From Malus domestica (lineage: Eukaryota > Streptophyta > Magnoliopsida > Rosales > Rosaceae): DNA of 64,000 bases. The stretch is from contig NC_091667.1 in the NCBI RefSeq assembly GCF_042453785.1, positions 31,922,001 to 31,986,000 on the forward strand, written 5' to 3'. Made by a program: the position numbers and the translations under genes. Each line of letters opens with the position of its first letter. The stretch's first letter is position 1. This document shows, piece by piece, positions 33,250-44,851 of this stretch. The notes below the pieces were generated by a model. That model saw only the letters and a program-made list of their open reading frames with translations. It was not told where the DNA came from and did no database searches.

Positions 33250-36200
33250 ATGCCAATTGAAACGCGATCGGTAAAAAAGAAAACAGCTATGGGAAAATCA
33301 ACAGCCGATTTACCGATTCAGAACGTAGGACAAAGTGTGCCACAGGCGCAGAATCCCCTTAGCACCGGGACACCTGAGTCCACAAGTGCGACTCGCCGAG
33401 AAAGGGAAGTTAATCTCGGCGGTCAACACCGCAGTCTAGAAATCCCTAACAGGAACACTTGTGTTCTCAATGAAGGGATAGTGGAGGATTGCGACGAGGA
33501 TGGCGGTGAAGGATCTGACCCACCAACAAGGTCGTTTCTTCGAAAGCGACTCGACGAGCAGTCTCGGTCAGTTGAGCAGACGTTTAGCCGAGGTATTGAC
33601 AAGCTACATGACGTGATACTCAATTCCACTGAGCAGCAAACCAGACTGCTCGAAATGCTGGTTAGTAAATTCAGTGACGGCAGGCCTTTCGATCCTCTCC
33701 AGCGCTTGCCACCAAGAAATAATCCGTTACCAATGGTACAGGCCGAGCCAATTCCTGCTCGGCCCAAACCAATTGACTTGGAAAAGGTCGGAGGGTCAAA
33801 TAGTAGGTCGGACGGAATCGACCAGAGGGTCGAAGCAACACCTGTTGATATGACCGAGGTTCAGCGGATGATCGACTCGGCCATGAAGAAAGGGCCGAAG
33901 TTTCCTAAGTTTATCCATCCGTACCCGGCCTACATAGAAACGTTCGGATATCCGAAAGGTTTCAAGATTCCGGATTTTAGCCTTTTTGCCGGTGAATCGT
34001 CCTTGTCTTCGTTGGAGCACGTGGCTCGTTTCACCGCGCAATGCGGCGATGTTCATAGTGATTTCCATAAATTACGGCTGTTCAACTTCTCGTTGACCGG
34101 CTCGGCATTTGCTTGGTATATCAATCTCCCTCCTAATTCCATCCAAAATTGGGAGGAGTTGGTCGAGAAATTCCACGAGCAGTTTTATCGACCAGGGTTG
34201 GAGGTGTCGGTTTCTTCATTAGCAAGGATGGCTCAGGCATCAGATGAGTCCCCAATGGATTATCTTACCAGGTTCAAATCAGCCAGGAATTGGTGCCGAG
34301 TACCCTTGCCCGAAGTCGAGTTCGTCCGGCTTGCTTTGAACGGCCTCGACGTCGAATACAAAAAGAAATTCTTGGGGGCAAATGTTCGGGATATGTATGA
34401 ATTAGCCCAACATGTCGAACAGTATGATTATTTGCTCCGCGAGGAAAAGATTTCGAAAACTCCGTCTCGGGGGACGATTTACAAGAATCCTACCGTCAGT
34501 TATGCGTCAACCGAGGATGAATGCGTTAGTGTGGATGCGGCTGAGATAGTAATAGATAAGCCATACGTTTGCAAGGCCTTGACTCAAGTTGACTCCAGGG
34601 AAGTCAAAAGCCGCTCGGCCACTGAAGGAACATTGAAATCGTCAAAAGTGTATACTTTTGATATTACAAAGGCTGACGCAATTTTTGATCAACTGTTGTC
34701 AGCAAGGATCATCAAACTTCGGCCTGGTCACAACATTCCCAAGGCCGAAGAGCTTAAAGGAAAGGTGTATTGCAAATACCATAATTCAAGTAAACATACG
34801 ACAAACAATTGTGTCGTATTTCGAGACAACGTCCAGAGCTGGATTGATAATGGAAAACTGAAATTTCCAGAGAAGAAGATGAGTATTGATGCTGATCCTT
34901 TCCCCACAGCAACCGTGAATATGGTCGGTGCATACCTACCTAAGGACAAAGGAAAAGGGAAGGCCGAAGTTGTTGCGACGCAAGACTTTCGTACTCAGAA
35001 TTCTCGGCCACGTTTCATGGCCGATTTTCGTTCGAACAAACCACCTACAGCTTTAACAGGACCTGCTATTGTTAAACCTATGAGGGATTATAGCACCGAT
35101 GAAGATAGTGGGACGGCGGTTTTTTGCAGTAAATGTAGAGCGAAGGTCGGCAGTGAGCCAGAGAAGAAACCATCTTCGCCTATCACAGAACGACCTACGG
35201 CCGCAATTCAGCAAAAAGCAGCCGGCGTCGGCCGACACCAAGGGGTTTTTGATAGGCTCGGCCCAAAAGTGAAGATGGAAGAGACATCCTCAGTCAGGCG
35301 GCGCCTCGATTTTGGCGCTTCATTTTATGACGAGGACTATTATACGCGTAATTCTGGTAGTTCGGAATCGTCGCGGAGTCAAAAAACCTTCAAACCTCCC
35401 GAGCCTAAAGATCAACGTTGGTACACGTATCATTCTTTGAAAGGCGTCTACACCGCGTTGTCCAAATCCCAGAAATGCCGGCACCAGAGGATAGATTGCA
35501 TGGCCCGTCGGCAGGCAGCCCAAGAAACTTCGGCCCCTAAATGGCGGCCGAAGGACACAGTTGCTACTGGTGATGAACGACCATCTCCAGCTATTATGAC
35601 AGAGTTGGGTCAGGGGAAACGGTTGGTCGACCGAGATATCGAGACCACGTTCGAAGAAGCCGATAAACGGATCAAACTTCTTCTTCGCCCAGAGGAGATG
35701 AAGGCACGCCTCGAGCATTTCAGGCAAGAGGCCGAGAGCAAATTAGCCCAGCCAGCTATACAAGAACCGTTGATTAAAATTCGACGGAATTTGCATCCAC
35801 CATTCCTTGGGGAGGCTTTAGAATATATGCGCGAATTCCATAAGAAACATTCGGCCAACGATCTGTATGGTTTGCCGAAAGCATGCCAGGACACCATTGA
35901 TCTAGTCCTGACTTGTCCGGACGCCGAGCGCGTCATCCAGAAGACCTCTGACCCGGGATTGAAGGCAAGGTTCCAGCACATACGAGAAGCCCGTGTCCTT
36001 GGATTTGAAGTCGACCCATACACTGATATCGTTGCAGCCGACCTTCCTTTCTCAATGGAGGATCTTCAGTATTTACGATATCACTTCGAAGTATTTTCGG
36101 CGGTTTCTCTCTTCGGCCTCACGACCGATGAAGTAGCACGTGTTGCACGTCTGGATGCTTATCTCGATACCAGAGATGCCCGGCTATACTACCAAGAGCA

Positions 36201-37218
36201 GGTGCAGGTCCTGACCCCAAGCACACTGTCAATCTCAACCTCGCCTGCGGCGGTCACACAGAACCAACAAGCTGCCGAAGCAGCACCGCAGGTTCAAACC
36301 CTCGAAGAAGGGACAGAGGAGTCTTTTTGTCCAACTCTGACAAAAACAGAGCCCGCAGTCGTCGACCAAACGAGGGATGAGGTTAGCAAGGAGGGTCCCA
36401 ACCCGATGGGCCCGTCAGTCTTGGATAACATGGAAATTAGTATGGTCCATGTGTTACCTGCTGATTTTCAATCAAGCACGGCTCAACCGAATTTCCTCGA
36501 TGGTGATGTAGTCGCCGAGGAAACTGGCCATGTGGATTTTGTGTCTATTGCTGAAGATGAGTCAACAACGAAAGATGACAGTCTGAAGGCCGCTTTGACC
36601 GAATTATTTCCTCGTTCGTCATCGGCCGCACTCCACCATTTAAAGCCATTGTATGTGACGGCCCACATCGAGGGATATCCCGTTTCTAAAGTTTTTGTCG
36701 ACTGTGGCGCGACCGTCAATATCCTGCCTCTGAACATCATGAAGGCCTTGCGTCGCTCGAACGACGAACTTATTCCGTCAGGGATCACAATGAGTAGTTT
36801 CGTCGGCGACAAATCGCAAACCAAGGGTGTACTTCCGTTAACTGTGACTATTGCCGGTCGCACTCACATGACCGCTTTTTTTGTAGTTGATTCCAAAACC
36901 GAGTATAATGCACTGCTCGGTCGAGATTGGATTCATCAAACCAGTTGTATTCCTTCCTCATTGTATCAAGTGCTTGTTTTTTGGGACGGCAAATCGGTCA
37001 CTGTTCACCCAGCCGATAACCAGCCCTTTGAAACTAACATGATCCAAGCACGGTATTATGATGACCACGTCGGCTACATTACTTTGCAAGGCTTCAATGA
37101 TGAAGGCCGGCCGACTCGGATTTCTGTACAGAAAGCTATCGAGGTTGGCGCCGAGACTGTCCACCAGGATTCGGCGAGACTCGGATTAGCCAATTTCCTC
37201 CCCGAGGCCGATGTCTGA
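33250..37218 (+). CDS. gag-protease ORF of the gypsy element (fossil element part)
   Basis: An open frame of about 1,322 residues from the ATG at 33250 (MPIETRSVKKKTAMGKS). The retrotransposon gag domain lies roughly at residues 240-400 (SLEHVARFTAQCGD, SAFAWYINLPP, SPMDYLTRFKSARNWC). A compact Cys/His motif, CKYHNSSKHTTNNC, is near residue 510. The aspartic protease is near the C-terminus (VFVDCGATVNILPL, then YNALLGRDWIH). It overlaps the pol frame by 8 bases in a different frame. Confidence 0.85.
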   Translation: MPIETRSVKKKTAMGKSTADLPIQNVGQSVPQAQNPLSTGTPESTSATRREREVNLGGQHRSLEIPNRNTCVLNEGIVEDCDEDGGEGSDPPTRSFLRKRLDEQSRSVEQTFSRGIDKLHDVILNSTEQQTRLLEMLVSKFSDGRPFDPLQRLPPRNNPLPMVQAEPIPARPKPIDLEKVGGSNSRSDGIDQRVEATPVDMTEVQRMIDSAMKKGPKFPKFIHPYPAYIETFGYPKGFKIPDFSLFAGESSLSSLEHVARFTAQCGDVHSDFHKLRLFNFSLTGSAFAWYINLPPNSIQNWEELVEKFHEQFYRPGLEVSVSSLARMAQASDESPMDYLTRFKSARNWCRVPLPEVEFVRLALNGLDVEYKKKFLGANVRDMYELAQHVEQYDYLLREEKISKTPSRGTIYKNPTVSYASTEDECVSVDAAEIVIDKPYVCKALTQVDSREVKSRSATEGTLKSSKVYTFDITKADAIFDQLLSARIIKLRPGHNIPKAEELKGKVYCKYHNSSKHTTNNCVVFRDNVQSWIDNGKLKFPEKKMSIDADPFPTATVNMVGAYLPKDKGKGKAEVVATQDFRTQNSRPRFMADFRSNKPPTALTGPAIVKPMRDYSTDEDSGTAVFCSKCRAKVGSEPEKKPSSPITERPTAAIQQKAAGVGRHQGVFDRLGPKVKMEETSSVRRRLDFGASFYDEDYYTRNSGSSESSRSQKTFKPPEPKDQRWYTYHSLKGVYTALSKSQKCRHQRIDCMARRQAAQETSAPKWRPKDTVATGDERPSPAIMTELGQGKRLVDRDIETTFEEADKRIKLLLRPEEMKARLEHFRQEAESKLAQPAIQEPLIKIRRNLHPPFLGEALEYMREFHKKHSANDLYGLPKACQDTIDLVLTCPDAERVIQKTSDPGLKARFQHIREARVLGFEVDPYTDIVAADLPFSMEDLQYLRYHFEVFSAVSLFGLTTDEVARVARLDAYLDTRDARLYYQEQVQVLTPSTLSISTSPAAVTQNQQAAEAAPQVQTLEEGTEESFCPTLTKTEPAVVDQTRDEVSKEGPNPMGPSVLDNMEISMVHVLPADFQSSTAQPNFLDGDVVAEETGHVDFVSIAEDESTTKDDSLKAALTELFPRSSSAALHHLKPLYVTAHIEGYPVSKVFVDCGATVNILPLNIMKALRRSNDELIPSGITMSSFVGDKSQTKGVLPLTVTIAGRTHMTAFFVVDSKTEYNALLGRDWIHQTSCIPSSLYQVLVFWDGKSVTVHPADNQPFETNMIQARYYDDHVGYITLQGFNDEGRPTRISVQKAIEVGAETVHQDSARLGLANFLPEADV

Positions 37219-40200
37219 CACCGATCGAGAAGCACGTAGGGCCGCGGTTTCATCTACTATGGAACGACTGCTGGCCCATTGGTATACTATATCTAAACAG
37301 CCAAATTCGGGCGTTAACCTCGTCGAGTTCCTGGCCGAAGGAGATAATGGTCCTGTTTTGTCTCTTGATAAAATTCAAGCCGCCCCGGCCGCGCTCGAAG
37401 ACCATCGGCCCCAAGTTAAGGATCCCCTGGAAGAGATTAATGTTGGGACGGCCGAGGACCCACGGCCTTTGTTTATTAGTGCTTTACTTCCCCAACAAAT
37501 GAAAGATGAGCTTCGTGCCTTGCTTACGGAGTTCAAAGATTGCTCTGCTTGGAGCTACCATGAGATGCCCGGCTTAGATCGTACTCTTGTCGAGCATGAG
37601 TTACGTATTAAACCCGGATGTAAACCTTTCCGTCAGCCACCGCGTCGATTTTCGACGGAAGTGCAACTCAGCATCAAGGACGAGCTGGTTCGGCTTTTGA
37701 AAGCCGGGTTTATTCGGACAGCTCGATATGTTGAATGGTTGGCGAATATCGTTCCTGTTTTAAAGAAAAATGGTGCACTGCGCATATGCATCGATTTCAG
37801 AAATCTGAATCTGGCAACTCCCAAAGATGAGTATACAATGCCGATTTCAGACCTGTTAATCGACGCCGCGGCGAATCATGAGATGTTATCCTTTATGGAT
37901 GGGCATGCTGGGTACAATCAAATATTCATCGCCGAAGCCGATGTGCATAAAACTGCTTTCCGTTGCCCGGGGGCACTCGGTACTTACGAGTGGGTTGTTA
38001 TGCCATTCGGCCTCAAAAATGCCGGCGCCACATACCAACGAGCGATGAACACCATCTTCCACGACTTAATCGGAACCATCGTCGAAGTTTACATCGACGA
38101 CGTTGTCATCAAATCTAAACGCCGACGGACACATCTGGACGACCTCCGACAGGCTTTCCTCCGCATGCGTCAGCACAACCTCAAGATGAATCCTGCCAAA
38201 TGTGCTTTCGGCGTGTCGGCCGGAAATTTCCTTGGTTTCCTCGTGCATCACCGTGGAATTGAAGTCGATGCGAATAAAGCACGCGCAATCGTCGATGCCC
38301 CACCCCCAACGACGAAGAAACAACTCCAGTCCTTGCTTGGCCAGATCAATTTCCTCCGCCGATTTATTGCTAACTCGGCCGGTAAAATGAAAGCGTTCTC
38401 CACGCTTTTGAAACTCAAGGACTCGGATAAATTCGTGTGGAACGGCGAGCATCAGGCGGCGTTTACACAGATCAAAGTATCCCTCACGAAACCCCCTGTC
38501 ATAGTTCCCCCTCGGCGTGGTAAACCTCTGAAGCTCTATATCTCGGCGGCCGAAGAATCTATCGGCTGCCTCCTCGCGCAAGACAATGATGCCGGCCGAG
38601 AGCAGGCTATATTTTATCTAAGCCGGAATCTCAATCAACCAGAGATCAATTATCCCGCCGTCGAGAAACTGTGTCTCGCCGTATTTTTCGCCGCATCCAA
38701 GCTCCGGCATTACATGCTCCCGTCGGTCACCCAAGTCATTGCCCAGACCGACGTTATCCGGTACATGCTTACCCGACCAATCGTCAAAGGCCGAATTGGG
38801 AAGTGGACAATGGCGTTGTCCGAATTTAGTTTGCAGTACGTGCCGCAGAAAGCTGTGAAGGGACAGGCGTTGGCCGATTTCCTTGCTCAGCACCCTTCGC
38901 CTTATGGTTTCGGGGATGCTGACGTCGAAATCGGCATGGTGGTGACCCGCGACAACTATTGGACGATGTATTTTGATGGTTCCAGTACTTCGTCTTCGGC
39001 CGGCGCGGGCATCGTCATTCAATCTCCTCACAACGATCGCTGGTATTTTTCGCTCAAACTGGATTTCGAGTGCACCAATAATCAGGCCGAATACGAGGCT
39101 CTTGTCATTGGTCTTGGCCTCCTTCTTGACCTTCGAGCCACTCGTGCCCTCGTCCTCGGTGATTCTGAACTCGTGATTAACCAAATTAATGGGTCTTTTC
39201 GTTGCATGAGTTGTACTCTGGCGCCCTACCACATGGTCGCCAGCTATTTGGCCGAGTCTTTTGACGGTATTACATTCGAGCATATTTCTCGGGTTCATAA
39301 TACCGACGCAGACGAGTTGGCTCAGATCGCCTCCGGTGCTCAACTCATGGGGGGCAAGCTAGGCCGGGAGATACCAATATTACGACAGCTATACCCGGCC
39401 TTGGTTAATCAGCAAATCCTCCGTCGAGACAATGTGATCCGCACCAGGGTCATGTTCTTGCCTTCGTTGTTGGATCGGCAGGACTCTATAGAAATTTGCG
39501 CGGCCGAGGCTATACCAGATGATTGGAGGAAACCCATTATGCAGTACCTTGATAATCCTAACGGGACACATAGTCGCAGGACACGGGTTCACGCCATGAA
39601 CTATGTCACGTACCAGAACGAGTTGTACCGAAAGGGCGAAGATGGTTTGTTACTGCTATGCCTCGGCCCCCAAGAGAGTGCTCGGGCGATCGCAGAGGTT
39701 CATGAAGGGGTATGCGGAGCTCACCAATCTGGACGGAAAATGCGATGGCTACTCCGACGACACGGCTATTTTTGGCCGAAAATACTGAAAGATTGTATCG
39801 AGTTTGCACGAGGATGCGTGCAGTGCCAAATCCATGGGCCTATACAAAGGGTCCCGGCCGAATCACTACATTCGGTCATTAAGCCGTGGCCGTTTAGAGG
39901 ATGGGCCATGGACGTAATCGGCAAAATCACGCCGACTTCTGGAGCTGCTAAGCATGCATGGATAATAGTCGCAACTGATTACTTTACTAAGTGGGTCGAA
40001 GCAAAATCATATGCCGAGTTAACATCTAAAGAAGTTTGCGACTTCGTGGAGGAACACATTGTGACTCGGTTCGGTGTACCAGAAACAATCATAACCGACA
40101 ATGGAACAATCTTCACAGCCGAAAGGTTTAAAGAATACACGGCAAATTTGAACATTCGGTTGGAGCAGTCCACACCGTATTATCCACAGGCGAATGGGCA

Positions 40201-40786
40201 GGCCGAAGCAAGTAATAAAGTGTTGATCGGCATCCTCGAAAAAATAATAAAAGACAGGCCTGGCATGTGGCATTTGAAGTTGAACGAGGCATTATGGGCA
40301 TACCGAACGTCGCCCCGATCGGCGACTGCAACAACCCCATACGCATTAACCTACGGACACGATGCAGTGCTACCAGTCGAGTTGAGCATAAATTCGTTGC
40401 GATTAATTGAACAAAGTAGTTTGTTTAGCGCCGAATACAATCAGTCCATGAGACAGGAACTAGAAGATTTGGAAGAAGCGCGACTTGACGCGTATAACTT
40501 ACTAGTGGCGCAAAAACAGATTGCCGAGCGAGCCTATAATCAAAAGGTGCGACAGAAAACGTTCGGCGAGGGTGAATTGGTATGGCAAACGGTGTTGCCC
40601 GTAGGACTAAAAGATCCTAGGTTCGGCAAGTGGTCGCCGAATTGGGAAGGGCCGTTCATTGTGCATAAAGTATACGGTAAAGGGGCGTATCATCTTAAAG
40701 ATCGGACTGGTGTGATTCACAAATTACCGATTAATGGGAAGTTTTTGAAGAAATACTATCCAGTTACTTGGGAAATGCGTGAGTAA
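37211..40786 (+). CDS. pol ORF: reverse transcriptase, RNase H, second RNase H, integrase
   Basis: An open frame of 1,191 residues. Reverse transcriptase: RICIDFRNLN, MPFGLKNAGATYQR and the active-site YIDDVVIKS at about residue 295. A first RNase H follows (LYISAAEESIGCLLAQ), then a second, archaeal-type RNase H domain (MYFDGSSTSSSAGAGIVI at about 580), the hallmark of Tat elements. Integrase has an HHCC zinc-binding region (HQSGRKMRWLLRRHGYFWP with CVQC) and the DDE core (DYFTKWVEAKSY, ITDNGTIFTAE, YYPQANGQAEASNK). Confidence 0.9.
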   Translation: MSDTDREARRAAVSSTMERLLAHWYTISKQPNSGVNLVEFLAEGDNGPVLSLDKIQAAPAALEDHRPQVKDPLEEINVGTAEDPRPLFISALLPQQMKDELRALLTEFKDCSAWSYHEMPGLDRTLVEHELRIKPGCKPFRQPPRRFSTEVQLSIKDELVRLLKAGFIRTARYVEWLANIVPVLKKNGALRICIDFRNLNLATPKDEYTMPISDLLIDAAANHEMLSFMDGHAGYNQIFIAEADVHKTAFRCPGALGTYEWVVMPFGLKNAGATYQRAMNTIFHDLIGTIVEVYIDDVVIKSKRRRTHLDDLRQAFLRMRQHNLKMNPAKCAFGVSAGNFLGFLVHHRGIEVDANKARAIVDAPPPTTKKQLQSLLGQINFLRRFIANSAGKMKAFSTLLKLKDSDKFVWNGEHQAAFTQIKVSLTKPPVIVPPRRGKPLKLYISAAEESIGCLLAQDNDAGREQAIFYLSRNLNQPEINYPAVEKLCLAVFFAASKLRHYMLPSVTQVIAQTDVIRYMLTRPIVKGRIGKWTMALSEFSLQYVPQKAVKGQALADFLAQHPSPYGFGDADVEIGMVVTRDNYWTMYFDGSSTSSSAGAGIVIQSPHNDRWYFSLKLDFECTNNQAEYEALVIGLGLLLDLRATRALVLGDSELVINQINGSFRCMSCTLAPYHMVASYLAESFDGITFEHISRVHNTDADELAQIASGAQLMGGKLGREIPILRQLYPALVNQQILRRDNVIRTRVMFLPSLLDRQDSIEICAAEAIPDDWRKPIMQYLDNPNGTHSRRTRVHAMNYVTYQNELYRKGEDGLLLLCLGPQESARAIAEVHEGVCGAHQSGRKMRWLLRRHGYFWPKILKDCIEFARGCVQCQIHGPIQRVPAESLHSVIKPWPFRGWAMDVIGKITPTSGAAKHAWIIVATDYFTKWVEAKSYAELTSKEVCDFVEEHIVTRFGVPETIITDNGTIFTAERFKEYTANLNIRLEQSTPYYPQANGQAEASNKVLIGILEKIIKDRPGMWHLKLNEALWAYRTSPRSATATTPYALTYGHDAVLPVELSINSLRLIEQSSLFSAEYNQSMRQELEDLEEARLDAYNLLVAQKQIAERAYNQKVRQKTFGEGELVWQTVLPVGLKDPRFGKWSPNWEGPFIVHKVYGKGAYHLKDRTGVIHKLPINGKFLKKYYPVTWEMRE

Positions 40787-40855
40787 AAAATCAATCCATT
40801 AAAATTGATAAGTATTTACAAATGAGTAGGACGGTTGGTTTACATTCAAATATAT

Positions 40856-43800
40856 CTAAGGAGAAGAGGGAAGAAGAGTGCTGAGCAAAGCCTTCAGCTC
40901 CAACCACCGCACGTCGGCCATGATGACTTCGGCCTGCCGATTCTTTTTATCCAGCTTCAGCCGCTCGACTCGTTTGTTGGCCGCCGCATACTCAGTTAGG
41001 CGATCCTTCCCGCCTGACTCGAAGTCCCTCGCAAGCTCAGAAGCAATGGCCGACCGACGTTTTGCTAGTTCGGCCATCTGACGGTCGAGCTCGGCTAACG
41101 TTTCTCCTTTTGCCCGTAGATCGTCAATCTTCGGACGGAGGGTGTCTTGAACGGCCATGGCGGCTTGCAGGTCCTGTTCGGCCTTCAGAGCAGTCTGGAA
41201 GATACTAAATGTCTCCCGAACGCGCTCCAAGGCAGACGATGCCCGGACAATGGCATCTCCGCTCAGGCGACCATCGGCTCCAAGGTCGTTCAGACACACG
41301 CCGAGCAAATCGAGACCGTTGCGCTCAAGAACTTGCGATGATGAGAGCGCTAGGACTTCTCGCAGCTGGGTTAGGGCACTTGGATCGGCAGCATCAGTCG
41401 AAGCGGCCGAAGGGCCGGACTCTGCAGTCGTGCTGGAGAGGAGGGCTTTGAATTCAACCTCCCATGAAGCCTGCACAAATAAACAAGGTTAAGTTTAAAG
41501 GAAGTCATGACAAGAATAGCAAGAAGGTGTCGTGTGTTAACCTGCCGAGAGGAGACCTCGGCCATGTCCCCAGGATCGTTGCTCGAACCTAAAGAACTCA
41601 ATGGCCGAGCCCAGTGTCTCAGATTGCTTCTCACTTCACGCGGCCGATGGAGGTTATCTACGTTTGATGGCCACTGAGGCGGCCAGGAAATATAGATAAC
41701 GCCCTTCGGCGCATAGAATTGACGGTGAAAAGAATGTATAGGCACCTGACATTTGGTATTTTCTTTGTTTAGAGGTCTAAAGCGGAAAAGTAATCAGGAG
41801 GAGACGAGTGAAGGTACTTACAAAGGCCGAGGTAACCTCCTGTGGAGGAATATGGAAGCCTTGGTCTTGGGGATGGACCGGCGATTCCGCCGTAGCCTCG
41901 GGTTCCTCGAGCAGCCGTTTGCCCCGGTCGGCTGCCGATGGGCCGACTGGCGCAACTGCTTCAGAGGAGGCAGGGACGCCCTGGTCCTGAGAAGGAACGA
42001 GAGGTTCGGCCACCGGGATCGGTTCCTCGACCGTGCGCTTGCCACGATTAACCGGGGAGGGGCCGGTTTGAACCGCCATCTCGGGTATTGGAGGAGGTTG
42101 TCGACGAGTATGAGGACGGTGCGCCAGCGGGACCTCGTCGCTCCCCTCGCTTTCGTCCAACACAAGGACCGAGGGCTTTGGATTCTTGGGAGAAGTTCCC
42201 TCGGTCGTAGAAACCGCCTGTTGAGAGACAGGTGCCTTCTCGGCAGAAGGAGGTACAACTGATGCGCCGGCCACAGAGGCAGGCCGCGCTGGTGCCGTCT
42301 CTGCGGCCGAGGCCGGCTGTGTCTCGACCCCAGAATGGCCGGCGGCGGGAGAAGAAGCACTGGGAGTCGTCGTGTGACTGGAGATAACGTGGATCTCCCG
42401 GGCACCCTTCTTCGCCATTTGTTTGACCCGCTTGGCTGGCGGGGAAGGCTCGACAGCCGGCTCGGCCTCTTGGCGAGGCCGTTTGATCAGCACGGCCCTA
42501 CCAGCGGGTTTGTCCTTTTGGGCCACGACCGATTTTTTCCCGGTCGTGGCAGCGGCAACTGCCTCCGTCTTTCTCAAAGGCCGACTACCTAAAAAGATAA
42601 AGACAACTCAGTAAGGCAACTCAATATGCAAGGTTGATGGAAAGGAAGAAAATGAAACCGGTACCTTGAGGATGAGGGGCCGAGGCCTTCTTAGGCCGGT
42701 CACCAAAGAGTCTGCTAAGCACGTCTTCGACCGGCGCACCAAAGAATTCCTGGGTGTATTGCTCCCACCACTCACCAAAGGTGTCGGTGCATTGGGTTTC
42801 CGGGGTGGCTGGTCGAAGGCGGAATTTTTGGCAGCGCTCTTGGAACTCCTTCACGGCGATTCTACATTCCTTCTCAGAGGAACGAGGTTCGCGTCCACGG
42901 CTTAGGACCGTTCGGGAGAAGAGAAGGGGGATAGGGCAGCCCTGAAGGTAGCCGAGCTGTCGGGCGAGGAAGTTCGGATGATATACTTCCCATCCTGACC
43001 GTTTCCCATCGCAGCCGAGAGGGAGGTCGCGGGCAAGCACAAACGACCCCCAGGTCTGACGGAGATCGGCGTCCTCCTCCGCGCTCCATGAGGAGATAGG
43101 CAGCCTGATGGAGGAAGGATAGTCTCGACGACGACATATTAGGAACTCGTCGTTGGAGAAGTCGTCGAGGGCGAAGAGGTACCGAAATACCTCTTCGGCT
43201 TGATGGGGAGGTGTCGGTCGAGAGGCCAATTGAGACCCAAGCGCCTCTGTTGGTGAGAATTCGGCTATGGCCGGCCGAAGGGAGGTGAAGTATACCTGCA
43301 ACCAGAGTTGGAAGACCCAGAGAGGACCATTCTGGTGCGGGTCGACCTTTTGGAGGGTCGCCTCGGCCAGGCAGCGGAAAAGTTGGGCGAGAATGTTGGA
43401 ACTCAGCGCCAAGACGTGACCACTGGCCAGGGCTTCGGCTACCGGCATGTTCTCGACCAAACACTTGTTTGACTTGGTACAACAAATGTATTTGTTGTAC
43501 CAGTAGAAGAGGAAAGCTTCATGCTCTCCCTCTCGCAGGTCCTCTTCTCCTCGGCCGGCGAAGTGAAGATAGAGGGTGTTGTAATTACAGAAGTTCTTGT
43601 GGAGCTTCTGAATATCTTCCTTCGACGGGATATGACCGTCACGGCTCAAGGTCTCGAAGGCCCGACGGTCGAAGAGCGTTTTCAGGTCGATATTCGACGG
43701 ATGCCCAGAGAGGGTCACGTCGACAGGGATCCCGGTCGCCGAAGTCCCCAGAATGGCAGTAATATCCAGGACGGTGGGACCCATGGGACCCAGAGGAAGG

Positions 43801-44225
43801 ACCATTGTGTTGGTAGCCGAACACCAGAAGCACAGAGCGGCTTGGAGAAGTTCCTTGTCGGGGACGATTTCCATGGACGAAAGGAGGATGGCGTCGTAGA
43901 TGCCAAGGGCCTTCCATTGCTCGCCGAAGAGGCGTTCCATTCGAACGACCCAGGCTGCCCAGGATGTGGTCGTCGAGGGCCAGGAGCCCTGGGGTTTAGC
44001 CGCATCCCATCGCGACCATTCAAACCCTCGAAGCAAGGGTTTTAGGCAGTGCTCCTGTAGAAGGCCGATGATAGTCGGCGGTATTGTAGCCTTGAAGAGA
44101 GGACCCAGGATTTGGTACTGGGTGTTCATGTCGTTTTCAAACCGGATGGTCTTGATCGAGCTCCGATCAGGGATCTTCGGATGTTGGTCACATTCCCTGG
44201 AAAGCTTGGAGATGAAGGATGCCAT
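40856..44225 (-). CDS. Antisense cargo gene of the gypsy element: plant mobile domain (PMD) protein
   Basis: A gene on the strand opposite gag-pol. The main block, 44225 to about 42664, starts MASFISKLSRECDQHP and carries a plant mobile domain (LGIYDAILLSSMEIVPD, LCFWCSATNTMVLPLGPMG, TVLDITAILGTSATGIP). The downstream block (about 42590-41820) is Pro/Ala/Ser-rich with basic, nuclear-signal-like KRPRQEAEP and PPAKRVKQMAKKG. A third block (about 41745-41545) includes VIYISWPPQWPSN, and a last block (about 41478-40856) is a Glu/Lys/Leu-rich helical, coiled-coil-like tail. GT-AG-type borders separate the blocks, so I read it as a four-exon gene. PMD proteins of plants (MAIN/MAIL1 family) act in gene silencing and development, and PMD genes are known in plant transposons. 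Function here is not known. Confidence 0.75.
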
Positions 44226-44367
44226 TATGAAAAAAGAAGCACGGAGTAAAAGGGTTTTTCTGGGTTGGGGATTTAAAGACGAAGACTCGGAATAGGAGAG
44301 GCACTAGAAATCAATGGCAGAGAATTTCGGGAAGTTTGAGAGCGTAAAAGTACAAAGGAGGAAACTT

Positions 44368-44382
44368 CGGTATTTATAGAGT
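44368..44382 (-). promoter_or_regulatory. TATA box for the antisense PMD gene
   Basis: Read on the minus strand, CTCTATAAATACC lies about 150 bases upstream of the PMD start codon. It is outside the LTR, so the cargo gene appears to have its own promoter, independent of the LTR promoter that drives gag-pol. Confidence 0.55.
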
Positions 44383-44851
44383 TGTGGGGGGAAGAGCAAT
44401 CGTTCGAAATTCAAAACAAAGGGCAAAATCGACCAAAGGAATTGTTGATCATGATGAACATTTGGGGAATGCGGTTGAGAAGACCGAAGGTTTTAGGGTT
44501 TTGGGGGCGCACGATTGCGTGTGACGGCTAGATTAATGACGAAAAGACGGTTCGACGACCGCACGATGACAAATGGGCTCACGGACTGAGGTAGTGGCTC
44601 GCGGATTGAGATAGTGGTCATAATGGCAAGACAGTTCAGGCTGCCGCACGCCTTAGACGTCATTATGTAGGATTGGCCATATTAGAGGACGCCACGTGGT
44701 GAGTAGGTTAGCAGGATCAAGATCGTGCGATCGTGCTCAATAAATGCGCCTTGGAACTCGGGTATGAGGATTCTGAGTGGTAGATTCGCTTCTTCAAGGC
44801 CGGAACTCGGCCGAAGATTGCAGGCCGAGGACCTCAGAAGCGAGGGGGCAA

